Shown: piece by piece, positions 50,135 to 58,454 of the stretch
Layout: each line of letters begins with the position of its first letter
Numbering within the stretch: the first letter of the stretch is position 1
Assembly: GCA_016721765.1 (NCBI GenBank)
Contig: JADKHO010000004.1
Location: 310,001-374,000, forward strand
DNA: 64,000 nt
Source: Bacteroidota bacterium
GTDB taxonomy: Bacteria; Bacteroidota; Bacteroidia; UBA4408
Direction: 5' to 3'
Notes under the pieces: model-generated
Database searches by the model: none
Told to the model about the DNA's origin: nothing
What the model saw: the letters and a program-made list of their open reading frames with translations, nothing else
Translations under genes and position numbers: made by a program

Positions 50135-51997
50135 TTAAGCACCCAATTTCGCGTTGATATAGGTATTGACAAGGTCTTCCAGTACATTCATCGGAACCGG
50201 ACCGGAAGTTAGTATCACATCGTGAAATTCTCGGATATCGAATTTTGTTCCCAACTTTTGCTTTGCTTTGTCACGCAGTTCCATAATTTTTAGCATCCCA
50301 ATTTTATAGCCGGTCGCTTGTGAAGGCCAAACGATATAACGTTCAATCTCCTTTTTAATATCGCCTTCCGGATTTGGGGTATTGTCGTGAAAATACTGCA
50401 ATGCCTTTTTACGCGTCCATTTTTTGCTGTGTATTCCGGTATCCACAACTAATCGAGCAGCGCGAAAAACCTCCATGCTTAATCTCCCAAAATCGGAATA
50501 CGGATCGCTGTAAAAGCCCAATTCTTTTGGCACTAGCTCTGAGTAAAGCGCCCATCCTTCCACATAAGCCACATTGCCGCCACCTAAGCGGCGAAACTTT
50601 GGTACATCTTTTAATTCTTGTGCTATAGCAATTTGCATGTGATGACCGGGAATACCTTCATGATACGCTAACGCTTCCATTTGTGTAATTACCTGGTCAT
50701 TCATGTTGTAGAGATTTATGTAATACGTGCCCGGACGTGAGCCATCCACCGCCGGTTCTTCATAAAAGGCACCTGCTGCCGATTTTTCACGAAATTTCTC
50801 CACCGGTTTTACAACAATATCTGCCTTAGGCTTGGTAAGAAAAAGCTTATCCAACTGCCCTTTCATATCTTCAATAATTTTAACCGCACGCACTCTATAA
50901 GCCTCTTTGCCTGCAGCATCATTGGCATAATAAAATTGTTTGTCGTTTCGGGTAAAGTCAAAGAAATCAGTCAAGTTATCATTTTTAAAATTCACTTTTT
51001 TCATTATCGCATGCATTTCTTCTTGAATACGCGCAACTTCCTTTAATCCGATTTCATGAATTTGATCGGCTGTTAAATCGGTGGTTGTAGTAGCCTTTAA
51101 AGCTGCATTGTAGTATGCTTCCCCGTCAGGAAATTTCCAAACGCCATCGTCTTCTGTCGCCTTTTTTTCGAGCGCTGTAATATAACTGATGAACTTTTCG
51201 TATGCCGGTTTCATTGCTGTATTCATGGCTTCGGCAGCTTGAGCATATAATTCTTGTTTTCGTTTATCATCCATTGCTTTTAATGCCGCTACTTTATTCT
51301 TAAAATCTTCATATAAAGCATTGTCTGTTTTACTCTTGTCGAATGGAAAACCGCTCAGCAAACCTTTGGCATCGTTTAAAACATATGGGAATACAAATTT
51401 GGGCGGAATAATATTTTTATCTTCTCTAATCTTCAAATTCACCAACAATTGATCAAATAATTTATCCACTCCTTTTAAGCGTGAGATATAGGATAGCGCA
51501 TCTTTTTCAGAATCGATGCGGTGAAAATTAATTAAGAACGAAGGCACATCATTATGCAAGCCATCCATTTGATTGATTGGATAATTATGAAATCTCCATT
51601 TAAAATTTTCGATCTCTTGCATGCTTTGACGTTCAAAAAGCTTGTAACTTATTTTTCCTTGGGCATCCAACTTTTCGAAATTTATCTGCTTTTTCATTTC
51701 GGTTAAATCAGCAGTAGTAATTTCAATATCCTTTTGCGCTGCCGAATCAGTTAAATCATTCCATTTATCGTAATCCTTTTTAATTCCTAAACGTGTCTGC
51801 ATTTGAGGATTGCGATCTACATAGGCGTCAAAAACCTTATCAAAAAAAGTGTTTGCTTTTTTTGTTTCATCACTAATTTCTTCCTTGCTGTATAGGACTT
51901 GGCTATCCTTATCATTTGCTGAAGGGGTAGAATTTGTACAAGCTGAAAGCAGTGCTAAAAGCCCTAAAAATGGGATTGAAAGTTGTTTTGAATTCAT
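50135..51997 (-). CDS. DUF885 family lipoprotein metalloprotein
   Basis: A 620-residue lipoprotein: the signal ends in LLALLSAC, with Cys near residue 20. The body is the DUF885 fold, recognised by the HEGxPGHH motif in YHEGIPGHHMQIAI (about 448-455) and further on GWALYSELVPKELGFYSDP and ATGYKIGMLKIMELR. The HExxxH-like zinc site implies a metallopeptidase of the M3/M32-like structural group, though a substrate is not known. It lies in the periplasm or on the cell surface. Its promoter box is at 52034-52041. Confidence 0.85.
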   Translation of the reverse strand: MNSKQLSIPFLGLLALLSACTNSTPSANDKDSQVLYSKEEISDETKKANTFFDKVFDAYVDRNPQMQTRLGIKKDYDKWNDLTDSAAQKDIEITTADLTEMKKQINFEKLDAQGKISYKLFERQSMQEIENFKWRFHNYPINQMDGLHNDVPSFLINFHRIDSEKDALSYISRLKGVDKLFDQLLVNLKIREDKNIIPPKFVFPYVLNDAKGLLSGFPFDKSKTDNALYEDFKNKVAALKAMDDKRKQELYAQAAEAMNTAMKPAYEKFISYITALEKKATEDDGVWKFPDGEAYYNAALKATTTTDLTADQIHEIGLKEVARIQEEMHAIMKKVNFKNDNLTDFFDFTRNDKQFYYANDAAGKEAYRVRAVKIIEDMKGQLDKLFLTKPKADIVVKPVEKFREKSAAGAFYEEPAVDGSRPGTYYINLYNMNDQVITQMEALAYHEGIPGHHMQIAIAQELKDVPKFRRLGGGNVAYVEGWALYSELVPKELGFYSDPYSDFGRLSMEVFRAARLVVDTGIHSKKWTRKKALQYFHDNTPNPEGDIKKEIERYIVWPSQATGYKIGMLKIMELRDKAKQKLGTKFDIREFHDVILTSGPVPMNVLEDLVNTYINAKLGA

Positions 51998-52033
51998 CTT
52001 ACTAATTTAATTGTGAGTTCTTATCGAAGAGTT

Positions 52034-52041
52034 CAAATGTA
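52034..52041 (-). promoter_or_regulatory. -7 promoter box of the DUF885 gene
   Basis: On the minus strand TACATTTG fits TAnnTTTG, 36 bases before the ATG at 51997. Confidence 0.45.
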
Positions 52042-52120
52042 ATGAAATCAAATAATTAAGGAAACAGTATAGCGGTGTAAAAACAAAATTATGAAGTAAC
52101 TTTGAACTTCATTCTTAGCC

Positions 52121-52792
52121 ATGGATAGTTTGCAACGCATTTTAACGGAAGACGGGTCACACACCCTTTTGAATACAAAACTTCAAGAGCAATACCATAG
52201 TAAACACGGGGCTATTCAGGAATCGCTTCACGTATTTATACGAATGGGATTGGATATCATCATTCAACAAAAAAATGTGATTTCTATTTTAGAAATTGGA
52301 TTTGGAACCGGCCTCAATGCCTATCTTACCTTGCTGGAAGGCGCGCACAATAATGTTGCAATTACCTATACAACTATAGAAACATTTCCAATCGACACAA
52401 AAGTAGCGCTAGAACTCAATTACCCTCAACAGGTGCTAAACAAAACCCATGATAAGCTGTTTGAACAATTGCATGAAGAAAAATGGAATGAATTAATTGC
52501 AATAACCGACCAATTCAAATTGCTTAAACTCAACACCACTCTTGAAAAATTTGAAAGCAATCAACTTTACGATTTAATTTATTTCGATGCTTTTTCACCA
52601 AAAACTCAACCGGAAATGTGGACTGTGGAACAATTTTCAAAGCTATTTCACTACATGAATAACGGTGCTTTGCTGGTTACTTATTGTGCAAAAGGTGAAG
52701 TAAAAAGAGCTTTAAAAAGTGCCGGCTTTAAAGTTATTGGCATGCCCGGCCCTCCCGGAAAGCGAGAAATGACGGTAGCTATTAAGGATTAA
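52121..52792 (+). CDS. mnmD: tRNA (mnm5s2U34) methyltransferase MnmD (stand-alone)
   Basis: A 223-residue S-adenosylmethionine-dependent methyltransferase of the MnmC N-terminal type (DUF752) without the FAD oxidase domain, thus a stand-alone MnmD. It methylates nm5s2U34 to mnm5s2U34 in the anticodon wobble position. SAM motif I is LEIGFGTGLNAYLTLL (about 57-72); LIYFDAFSPKTQPEMWTVEQFSKLF (about 150-175) is the family hallmark, and LLVTYCAKGEVKRALKSAGF follows. The last codons and stop overlap the first unit of a heptanucleotide array (52786-52883). Confidence 0.88.
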   Translation: MDSLQRILTEDGSHTLLNTKLQEQYHSKHGAIQESLHVFIRMGLDIIIQQKNVISILEIGFGTGLNAYLTLLEGAHNNVAITYTTIETFPIDTKVALELNYPQQVLNKTHDKLFEQLHEEKWNELIAITDQFKLLKLNTTLEKFESNQLYDLIYFDAFSPKTQPEMWTVEQFSKLFHYMNNGALLVTYCAKGEVKRALKSAGFKVIGMPGPPGKREMTVAIKD

Positions 52793-52883
52793 GGAATATG
52801 GATTTAGGATTTAGGATTTAGGAATAAGGATTTTGGAATAAGGATTTAGGAATAAGGATTTTGGAATAAGGATTTTGGATTGG
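52786..52883. repeat. Phased heptanucleotide repeat array, 14 units
   Basis: Fourteen perfectly phased seven-base units of the type GGAWTWD: GGATTAA, GGAATAT, GGATTTA three times, then alternating GGAATAA and GGATTTT/GGATTTA, ending GGATTGG. The first unit includes the mnmD stop codon. It has the same period and start-after-stop placement as the array at 7065-7120, but the consensus differs. Confidence 0.8.
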
Positions 52884-52986
52884 GGAAGTTTAAAGCTAAT
52901 TCGTTTGATGATTTATCATTTTGATTAAAAAAATAAATAGTGCAGGGCATTGGTAAAATTTGATAGGAAAAGAAATTTTGAAAAAG

Positions 52987-53421
52987 ATGTATAACATTCG
53001 CGTTTATGGGCTATTGGTAAATGAGCAGCAAGAAGTGCTTGTTTCGGATGAATTCCGTATGGGCATGAATATGACGAAATTCCCGGGGGGCGGTTTGGAG
53101 GCAGGTGAAGGCCTTATTGATTGCCTGAAAAGAGAATGGCAAGAAGAATTAAATGCAACAATAGAAATAGAAAAGCATTTTTACACGACCGATTATTACG
53201 TTAAATCAGCATTCAATTCAGCGCAATTAATCAGTGTGTATTACCTTATTAAAACAAGTAACGCATTAACAGTAAAAATCTCAAAACGTGCTTTCGATTT
53301 TGATGAAATAAAAGATGGTGCACAACAGTTTCGTTGGATAAAAATAAAGTCTTTAAAAGAAACAGATTTCACTTTCCCAATTGATAAACGCGTTGCCGAA
53401 ATGCTTAAAAATAATTTGTGA
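52987..53421 (+). CDS. NUDIX hydrolase
   Basis: A NUDIX-fold hydrolase of about 144 residues from the ATG at 52987 (MYNIRVYGLL); a TTG ten codons earlier is possible but less natural. The NUDIX box is in GGGLEAGEGLIDCLKREWQEELNA, with the required G, E and REx2EE residues. These enzymes hydrolyse nucleoside-diphosphate-linked compounds; the substrate cannot be told. It ends one base before the stop of the convergent M13 peptidase gene. Confidence 0.82.
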   Translation: MYNIRVYGLLVNEQQEVLVSDEFRMGMNMTKFPGGGLEAGEGLIDCLKREWQEELNATIEIEKHFYTTDYYVKSAFNSAQLISVYYLIKTSNALTVKISKRAFDFDEIKDGAQQFRWIKIKSLKETDFTFPIDKRVAEMLKNNL

Positions 53422-55485
53422 TTACCAAATTTTTACCCGCACACTATCTGCACGATACATCGCATCTCCTGGCTTCACATTAAAGGCAGTATAAAACTCC
53501 GAAATATCGCTCAAGGGTCCATTTACGCGATATTTAGCAGGTGAGTGTACGTCTGTCATAATCCGTTTTGCCACTTCCTCATTTCTTCGCTGACTCATCC
53601 AAGCAAAAGCATAAGCCAAAAAGAAGCGTTGTTCAGCACTGTATCCATTTTTTATTGCATTCGCAGCTCCTTCCTTCGTTTTCTTAAAAGCTTCATAACC
53701 CATAACTACTCCTCCTAAATCGGCCAAATTTTCGCCCAAGGTATTTAATCCCCGCAAATGAATGGTATCAAGCATTACATACTCATCGTATTGTTTTACC
53801 ATGAGTTGTGTGCGGGCTTTAAAATTTGCACGATCTTCTGTGCTCCACCAATCATTTAAATTGCCATTCTCATCATACAAGCTACCTTCATCATCAAATC
53901 CATGTGTTATCTCGTGCCCGAAAGTGGAACCGCCAATTATCCCATACAGTATTGCATCCTCCGGCATTTCATTTTTTGAGTAGCCCGGTACCAATATATT
54001 GCAAGCCGGAATAACAATTTCATTGTTGCTTGGATTGTAATAAGCATTATACATTTGAGGAGTCATGTGCCACTCGGTGCGATCAACAGGTTTTCCATAT
54101 TTGGCGGCCATTTGCTTGAAATTCCATGCCTTCACATTTAAAATATTTTTAGTAAATGAACTTCTATCAATACTTAAGTCCGAATAATCCTTCCATTTAT
54201 CGGGATAACCAATTTTCATGGAAACCGTGCTCAATTTTTTTAATGCTTTTTCCTTTGTAGCCTCTCCCATCCAATCGCATTTTTTAATGCGTTCGCGGTA
54301 TACATCCATAATATTGTTGCCGATTTCAACCAGCTTTTCCTTGGAGTTTGGAGGCAGATACTTAGCTACATATTCTTGTCCAACAAGCTCTCCCAAGGAT
54401 TTATCGGTCGTTTCAACTGCTCTTTGCCAACGCGGCTTTTGTTCCTTGTTACCGGATAGCTTTTGGGTGTAAAAAAGAAAATCTTCGAATTCAAAATTAC
54501 TGCTTAAATAAGGTGCATAATTTGAAATTAAATTCCACTTAAAATATATTTTAAAATCTTCAATCGCTGTTTTTTTGAGAATCGTTTCGAGGTTCTTAAA
54601 AAACTCCGGTTGACCCACATTAAGTGTATCGGCGTTGGCTATTCCCATGTTGCTAAGCATACTATTCCAATCAAGTGAAGGAGTTGTTTTGCTTAAAGCG
54701 GCAACCGACATTTTATTGTAATTTTTAAATGGATCGCGCAAGGCCTCCATTTTACGGCTTCCATTGGCCAAAGCAGTTTCAATGTTAAGTATAGATTTCA
54801 CATTTTGCTTTGCTTTTGCCTCTGTTTCGCCCGCTAAAACAAACATTTTTTCAGCGTGTTCAGTATAGGCTTTTCTAATTTCCAAGGTGCGTGGATCTGT
54901 ATTTGTATAATAATCACGTTCCGGTAATCCCAATCCACCTTGAGTAAGCAGAATAATCATTTTTGAACTTATCTTTTCATCCTGACGTACATCTAAATCA
55001 AAAAGCACTCCGACTCCAATTTGGTGCAGCTTAGCGGCTTCCTTTAGAACGGATTTTATATCACTCATCTGATCAATTCTATCCAGTTCCTCTTTTAAAT
55101 CCTTTATTCCATTCTTATTGATGCTAGCGGTATCCAGAGCACTATAAAACAAATCTCCAATTTTTTGTTGGTTACTCCCTTTTGGAGCAGCTGTATTTGC
55201 CGCAGACTTTTCGCAAATTTCACGAACTGCAGAATTCACCGAATCCTGAATAATTAAGAATATTCCATTACTGGATTCAGCAGCAGGTATTGGGTTTTGT
55301 TTAAACCATTTACCATTCGCAAATTCAAAAAAATCGGTAGCGGGCGAAATAAGTGTATCAATGTGATCTGTTAGCGGATCTTTTTGTTGCGCACTTGATT
55401 TACTTTCGGAGCCGGAATTAGAACAGGAAGTTAGCATTAGTGAAAAGCCTGCGCAAATCAAGCAATTCCATAAAATATTTTTCAT
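53422..55485 (-). CDS. M13 family metallopeptidase (PepO/neprilysin-like) lipoprotein
   Basis: A 687-residue secreted zinc endopeptidase of family M13. A lipoprotein signal ends LMLTSC (Cys near 21). The N-terminal domain begins IDTLISPATDFFEFANGKWFKQNPIP. The catalytic domain has HEITH in FGHEITHGFDDEG (near 524) and the second-shell motif ENLADLGGV, then a C-terminal NGPLSDISEFYTAFNVKPGDAMYR, the end pattern of this family. All essential residues are present. It probably cleaves peptides at the cell envelope. A 22-bp palindrome overlaps its promoter. Confidence 0.9.
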   Translation of the reverse strand: MKNILWNCLICAGFSLMLTSCSNSGSESKSSAQQKDPLTDHIDTLISPATDFFEFANGKWFKQNPIPAAESSNGIFLIIQDSVNSAVREICEKSAANTAAPKGSNQQKIGDLFYSALDTASINKNGIKDLKEELDRIDQMSDIKSVLKEAAKLHQIGVGVLFDLDVRQDEKISSKMIILLTQGGLGLPERDYYTNTDPRTLEIRKAYTEHAEKMFVLAGETEAKAKQNVKSILNIETALANGSRKMEALRDPFKNYNKMSVAALSKTTPSLDWNSMLSNMGIANADTLNVGQPEFFKNLETILKKTAIEDFKIYFKWNLISNYAPYLSSNFEFEDFLFYTQKLSGNKEQKPRWQRAVETTDKSLGELVGQEYVAKYLPPNSKEKLVEIGNNIMDVYRERIKKCDWMGEATKEKALKKLSTVSMKIGYPDKWKDYSDLSIDRSSFTKNILNVKAWNFKQMAAKYGKPVDRTEWHMTPQMYNAYYNPSNNEIVIPACNILVPGYSKNEMPEDAILYGIIGGSTFGHEITHGFDDEGSLYDENGNLNDWWSTEDRANFKARTQLMVKQYDEYVMLDTIHLRGLNTLGENLADLGGVVMGYEAFKKTKEGAANAIKNGYSAEQRFFLAYAFAWMSQRRNEEVAKRIMTDVHSPAKYRVNGPLSDISEFYTAFNVKPGDAMYRADSVRVKIW

Positions 55486-55523
55486 ACGGATTTTTTTTTG
55501 AAACGTAAATTTAGCTTTTAATT

Positions 55524-55531
55524 CAAATGTA
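55524..55531 (-). promoter_or_regulatory. -7 promoter box of the M13 peptidase gene
   Basis: On the minus strand TACATTTG, 38 bases before the ATG at 55485. It overlaps the palindrome at 55526-55547. Confidence 0.5.
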
Positions 55532-55547
55532 GAAGTACTTCTACATT
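55526..55547. promoter_or_regulatory. Perfect 22-bp palindrome, operator candidate
   Basis: Half-site AATGTAGAAGT and its exact reverse complement form a 22-base perfect palindrome in the divergent space between the M13 peptidase gene and the 218-residue hypothetical gene. It covers six of the eight bases of the M13 -7 box. The next flanking pair does not match, so the dyad is complete as given. A dimeric repressor site is the simplest reading; no regulator gene is adjacent. Confidence 0.6.
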
Positions 55548-55624
55548 AATTCAGCAAGTAAAAACCTAAATATTACACTTTTAACCGTAATTTTTTTATC
55601 CTTGTTCACAAATCTAATTCCGTT

Positions 55625-56281
55625 ATGCTATTTCGTGCGCTCTTAATTATCCTTGTATTGCATATTTCTAGCCTTACAAGTTTTGCAAAAGTTACTTTTT
55701 GTAAAGGATATTATATTACTTTAAACGGTGATTCTGTTTCTTGCACTTTCACCATTCCCACCGACAGAAGTATTAATATTCCGATCTATCTTGAACTTCA
55801 AAAAAGTGTTATTGCTATAGTTGAATCCACTCAAAAAAAGCAACGCTTTAAGCCGAAACAACTAAAAAAATACGCTTTTACTTTTGATACCCTGAATCTT
55901 GAATTTGAGAGCATACCCTTTGGAAAGAAAAATGCGAAAATATTTGTAAAAAAAAGCGTTTCAGGTTACCTCAGCATTTATGAATATTATTCAGAAAACG
56001 AGGTCCGCCCACAGAATTTTGGTTCAGGAATGGTTTTCGCACCTTATAACAGAAGCTATGTTGGTGGTCCCACTTACGCGCATATTGGCATTTATCAAAA
56101 TTTTTTGATGCAAAAGCGAGGAGCGCTGATGGTGTTTATTGATGGGTTAAATTTTAAAGCAGAAATGTCGAACTACTTTACGGATGCTCCTGAAATTGCG
56201 GCCAAAATTAAAGAAGGACAGTATACTAAAAAGTTGATTAAGAAAATTGGAGAGGATTACAATTTAAAGTATTCCAAGTAA
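55625..56281 (+). CDS. Conserved exported protein of unknown function
   Basis: A 218-residue exported protein with a signal peptide (about 1-21). The mature sequence starts KVTFCKGYYITLNGDSVSCTF, with short beta-strand-like stretches, KKQRFKPKQLKKYAF, and a helical C-terminus MSNYFTDAPEIAAKIKEGQYTKKLIKKIGEDYN. The opening pattern (a stretch like GYY-x-T-x-NGD) and the ending (DAPE-x-AxKIK) recur in an uncharacterised Bacteroidota family. No catalytic motif is visible. It is divergent from the M13 peptidase gene across a 22-bp palindrome and may share its control. Confidence 0.6.
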   Translation: MLFRALLIILVLHISSLTSFAKVTFCKGYYITLNGDSVSCTFTIPTDRSINIPIYLELQKSVIAIVESTQKKQRFKPKQLKKYAFTFDTLNLEFESIPFGKKNAKIFVKKSVSGYLSIYEYYSENEVRPQNFGSGMVFAPYNRSYVGGPTYAHIGIYQNFLMQKRGALMVFIDGLNFKAEMSNYFTDAPEIAAKIKEGQYTKKLIKKIGEDYNLKYSK

Positions 56282-56294
56282 GCTGCATTAAAAT

Positions 56295-57377
56295 TTACAA
56301 GCTATTAAAAAGTTGGAGGTAATGATTTTTATTTGCTTCCACTGAGTACTTTTCAACTACACTTTTTCGACCTTGTAATCCAATACCAGAGCGAAGTTCA
56401 GGAGATTCAATGAGTCGGCTTAATTTTGCTACCCATTCGTTATCGTCCTGTGCAAGAAAACCATTTTCACCATCCTTAATAATCTCTGAATTTACGCCAA
56501 CCGGACTCATTATGGTGGGGATTCCAAGCGACATATATTGTAAGCCTTTTAAACCGCATTTTCCACTTGCCCACTCATCATCCGGCAAAGGCATAATACC
56601 AATATCAATTTCGGCTAAGTCATTTATTTCACTCGCCTTCTTCCAAGGAAGACCAGCAATATTAAGCTCTTTATGCTTAAAGCTTCCGTCGCCAATTACT
56701 TTAAAGTAAATTTTATCCCCATACTTTTTCTTCAATAACAACAAAGCACCCACCACATATTGAAAATGTTGTATGGTGGTTACACTCCCACTCCATCCAA
56801 TGCAAACGGTGTCTTTGGGCTTTTGATTTTCTTTTACAAAATAATATTCGGCGGTATCGATGGTGGTTGGTATGATAGTAACATTTTTATTAAAACGGAG
56901 AGCGTAGTCGGCTAAGTATTGATTCCCGGCGACCACGCAATTAGCCATTTGAATGATGTGCGAGGTTTTAGATGGATTTTTTAAAAAGGACCAAAGTTTA
57001 TTTTTGTCCGATACATTCTGAAGCCAGATGCTATCGTCAAAATCAAAAATGAGTTTGCATTTGTTGCGAAAAAGTTTTTCGAAATAGGCGCTGCCTAGCA
57101 TAAAACATTCGCGTTGCACAAAAACTATCGTATCCTTTTTTGTAGAGCGATATTTTGAGTACAGTTTAAAAACACTTGTAATCAAAATTTTAATTTTACC
57201 CAAGGCATTGTGCGAATAAAATAGCTTATCGTCTCGCTCATTGAGTAAATAAAAATGTTCCACTAAAAAACCATTCGCTTGAAGAAATTCCAAGTATTGT
57301 TCAAATCGAAAACGCTGACTGGGAGAGCGATCGGGGCGATGGAGGGTAAGGAATAAAATACTTTTCACAACGCTCAA
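56295..57377 (-). CDS. Glycosyltransferase, GT4/group 1
   Basis: A 360-residue GT-B glycosyltransferase with the retaining-group pattern: an N-terminal domain (LTLHRPDRSPSQRFRFEQY, related to enzymes that read a sugar chain), the donor-binding IGWSGSVTTIQHF, IGIMPLPDDEWASGKCGLKGLQYMSLGIPTIMSPVG with the E-x7-E-like motif, and EIIKDGENGFLAQDDNEW. It has no membrane segment and would act on the cytoplasmic face. It ends the polysaccharide-type locus that contains the epimerase and a second GT4. Confidence 0.85.
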   Translation of the reverse strand: MSVVKSILFLTLHRPDRSPSQRFRFEQYLEFLQANGFLVEHFYLLNERDDKLFYSHNALGKIKILITSVFKLYSKYRSTKKDTIVFVQRECFMLGSAYFEKLFRNKCKLIFDFDDSIWLQNVSDKNKLWSFLKNPSKTSHIIQMANCVVAGNQYLADYALRFNKNVTIIPTTIDTAEYYFVKENQKPKDTVCIGWSGSVTTIQHFQYVVGALLLLKKKYGDKIYFKVIGDGSFKHKELNIAGLPWKKASEINDLAEIDIGIMPLPDDEWASGKCGLKGLQYMSLGIPTIMSPVGVNSEIIKDGENGFLAQDDNEWVAKLSRLIESPELRSGIGLQGRKSVVEKYSVEANKNHYLQLFNSL

Positions 57378-57378
57378 T

Positions 57379-58137
57379 TTAATCCTCTAACCAAACTGCT
57401 GGGAGCTTTTCATAAATCTCAATCTCCTTAAATTTAGGAGTTGTTTTTACTCCCATTACTTTTACCCAATCGGCCATTTTTTTTAACCCTGCTTTTAAAT
57501 CGGTAAAAGAATCGTCACTTATTCCGAAAACTTGCTTCACTTTTGAGTGATCAGAATAAGCATGCAACACTTCATTACGAGCAGGTAAATAGCGCAATTC
57601 AGAAGTTATTCCCATCACTTCCATAACAGAAATGGCAAGTTCCTTAACGGTATATTCAATATCGCCACCTACATTAAATACCTGATTGTAGGCCTCCTTT
57701 ACATTTACAGATTTGGCAATGTAGGGCGCCACATCCCCAATATAACTAAATGCCCGAGTTTGTCCACCATCTCCAAATACGCTCAGTGATTTACCTTGCA
57801 TCAATTGATTCATAAAGATACCAACTACATTGCGGTAGCGGTCGCCAATGTTTTGAAACTCCCCATATACATTGTGTGGTCTGAAAATCACGTAATTTAA
57901 ACCGAACATTTCATGCGTAGTTTTCAAATCCAATTCAACCGCAAATTTTGCCACACCATAGGGATCTTCCGGCATGGGAACAGCACTTTCACGTAAAGGT
58001 AACTCTCCTGCGCCATAAACTGCAATGGACGAGGTGAACACAAAACATTTTATTTTATGAATCACCGAAAGGTTAATGAGGTTAATACTTCCAATTAAAT
58101 TATTGTTATAATTGAACCGCTTTATAAAATGACTCAA
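57379..58137 (-). CDS. NAD-dependent epimerase, C-terminal part of a frameshifted gene
   Basis: The 252-residue reading frame is the middle and C-terminal part of an extended SDR epimerase (UDP-glucose 4-epimerase type): VFTSSIAVYG (Ser), YGVAKFAVEL (YxxxK active site), FRPHNVYGEFQNIGDRYRNVVGIFMNQLMQG and GGQTRAFSYIGDVA. It starts inside the gene, and the upstream codons in this frame read QAFETQKFDYVYHLAAYAAEGL, the missing part of the Rossmann fold. It should be joined to the 80-residue reading frame upstream by correcting a one-base slip in a T tract (58204-58208). Overall length would be about 332 residues. Confidence 0.8.
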   Translation of the reverse strand: MSHFIKRFNYNNNLIGSINLINLSVIHKIKCFVFTSSIAVYGAGELPLRESAVPMPEDPYGVAKFAVELDLKTTHEMFGLNYVIFRPHNVYGEFQNIGDRYRNVVGIFMNQLMQGKSLSVFGDGGQTRAFSYIGDVAPYIAKSVNVKEAYNQVFNVGGDIEYTVKELAISVMEVMGITSELRYLPARNEVLHAYSDHSKVKQVFGISDDSFTDLKAGLKKMADWVKVMGVKTTPKFKEIEIYEKLPAVWLED

Positions 58138-58376
58138 TCCTTCGGCAGCGTATGCAGCCAGGTGATATACATAATCAAACTTTTGAGTTTCAAAAGCTTG
58201 GCTAAAAATTCATGGTCATAAATGCTACCTTGAATAAATGTGGCTTTAGGATTTACATATTCGGCATAGCCTCCGCTTAAATCGTCTACTACAATAACAT
58301 CGTGTCCCAACTTTAGTAGTTCATTCACCACATTGGCACCAATAAATCCTGCTCCTCCCGTAACTAAACTCTTCAT
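58134..58376 (-). CDS. NAD-dependent epimerase, N-terminal part of a frameshifted gene
   Basis: This 80-residue frame has the dinucleotide-binding motif LVTGGAGFIGANVVNELLKLG (residues 4-24) and VVDDLSGGYAEYVNP, then runs out of frame: from about residue 61 the residues are unrelated to an SDR, and a TGA follows. The rest of the enzyme is in the next frame (57379-58137). Adding one T to the five-T tract (minus strand; A tract 58204-58208 on plus) joins them as EFFSQAFETQKFDYVYHLAA. It was presumably one gene or is an assembly slip. Confidence 0.8.
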   Translation of the reverse strand: MKSLVTGGAGFIGANVVNELLKLGHDVIVVDDLSGGYAEYVNPKATFIQGSIYDHEFLAKLLKLKSLIMYITWLHTLPKD

Positions 58377-58454
58377 ACTAAACTGAATTATAATTTTTGC
58401 GAATATAAATAAAAATCGAGGCTTTAAACAGGATACAGGTTGAATAGTATTGAC

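Noticed and set aside
52786..52883. Repeat array considered as a CRISPR-like array
   Set aside because: The units are contiguous seven-base repeats without spacers, and no cas genes are present.
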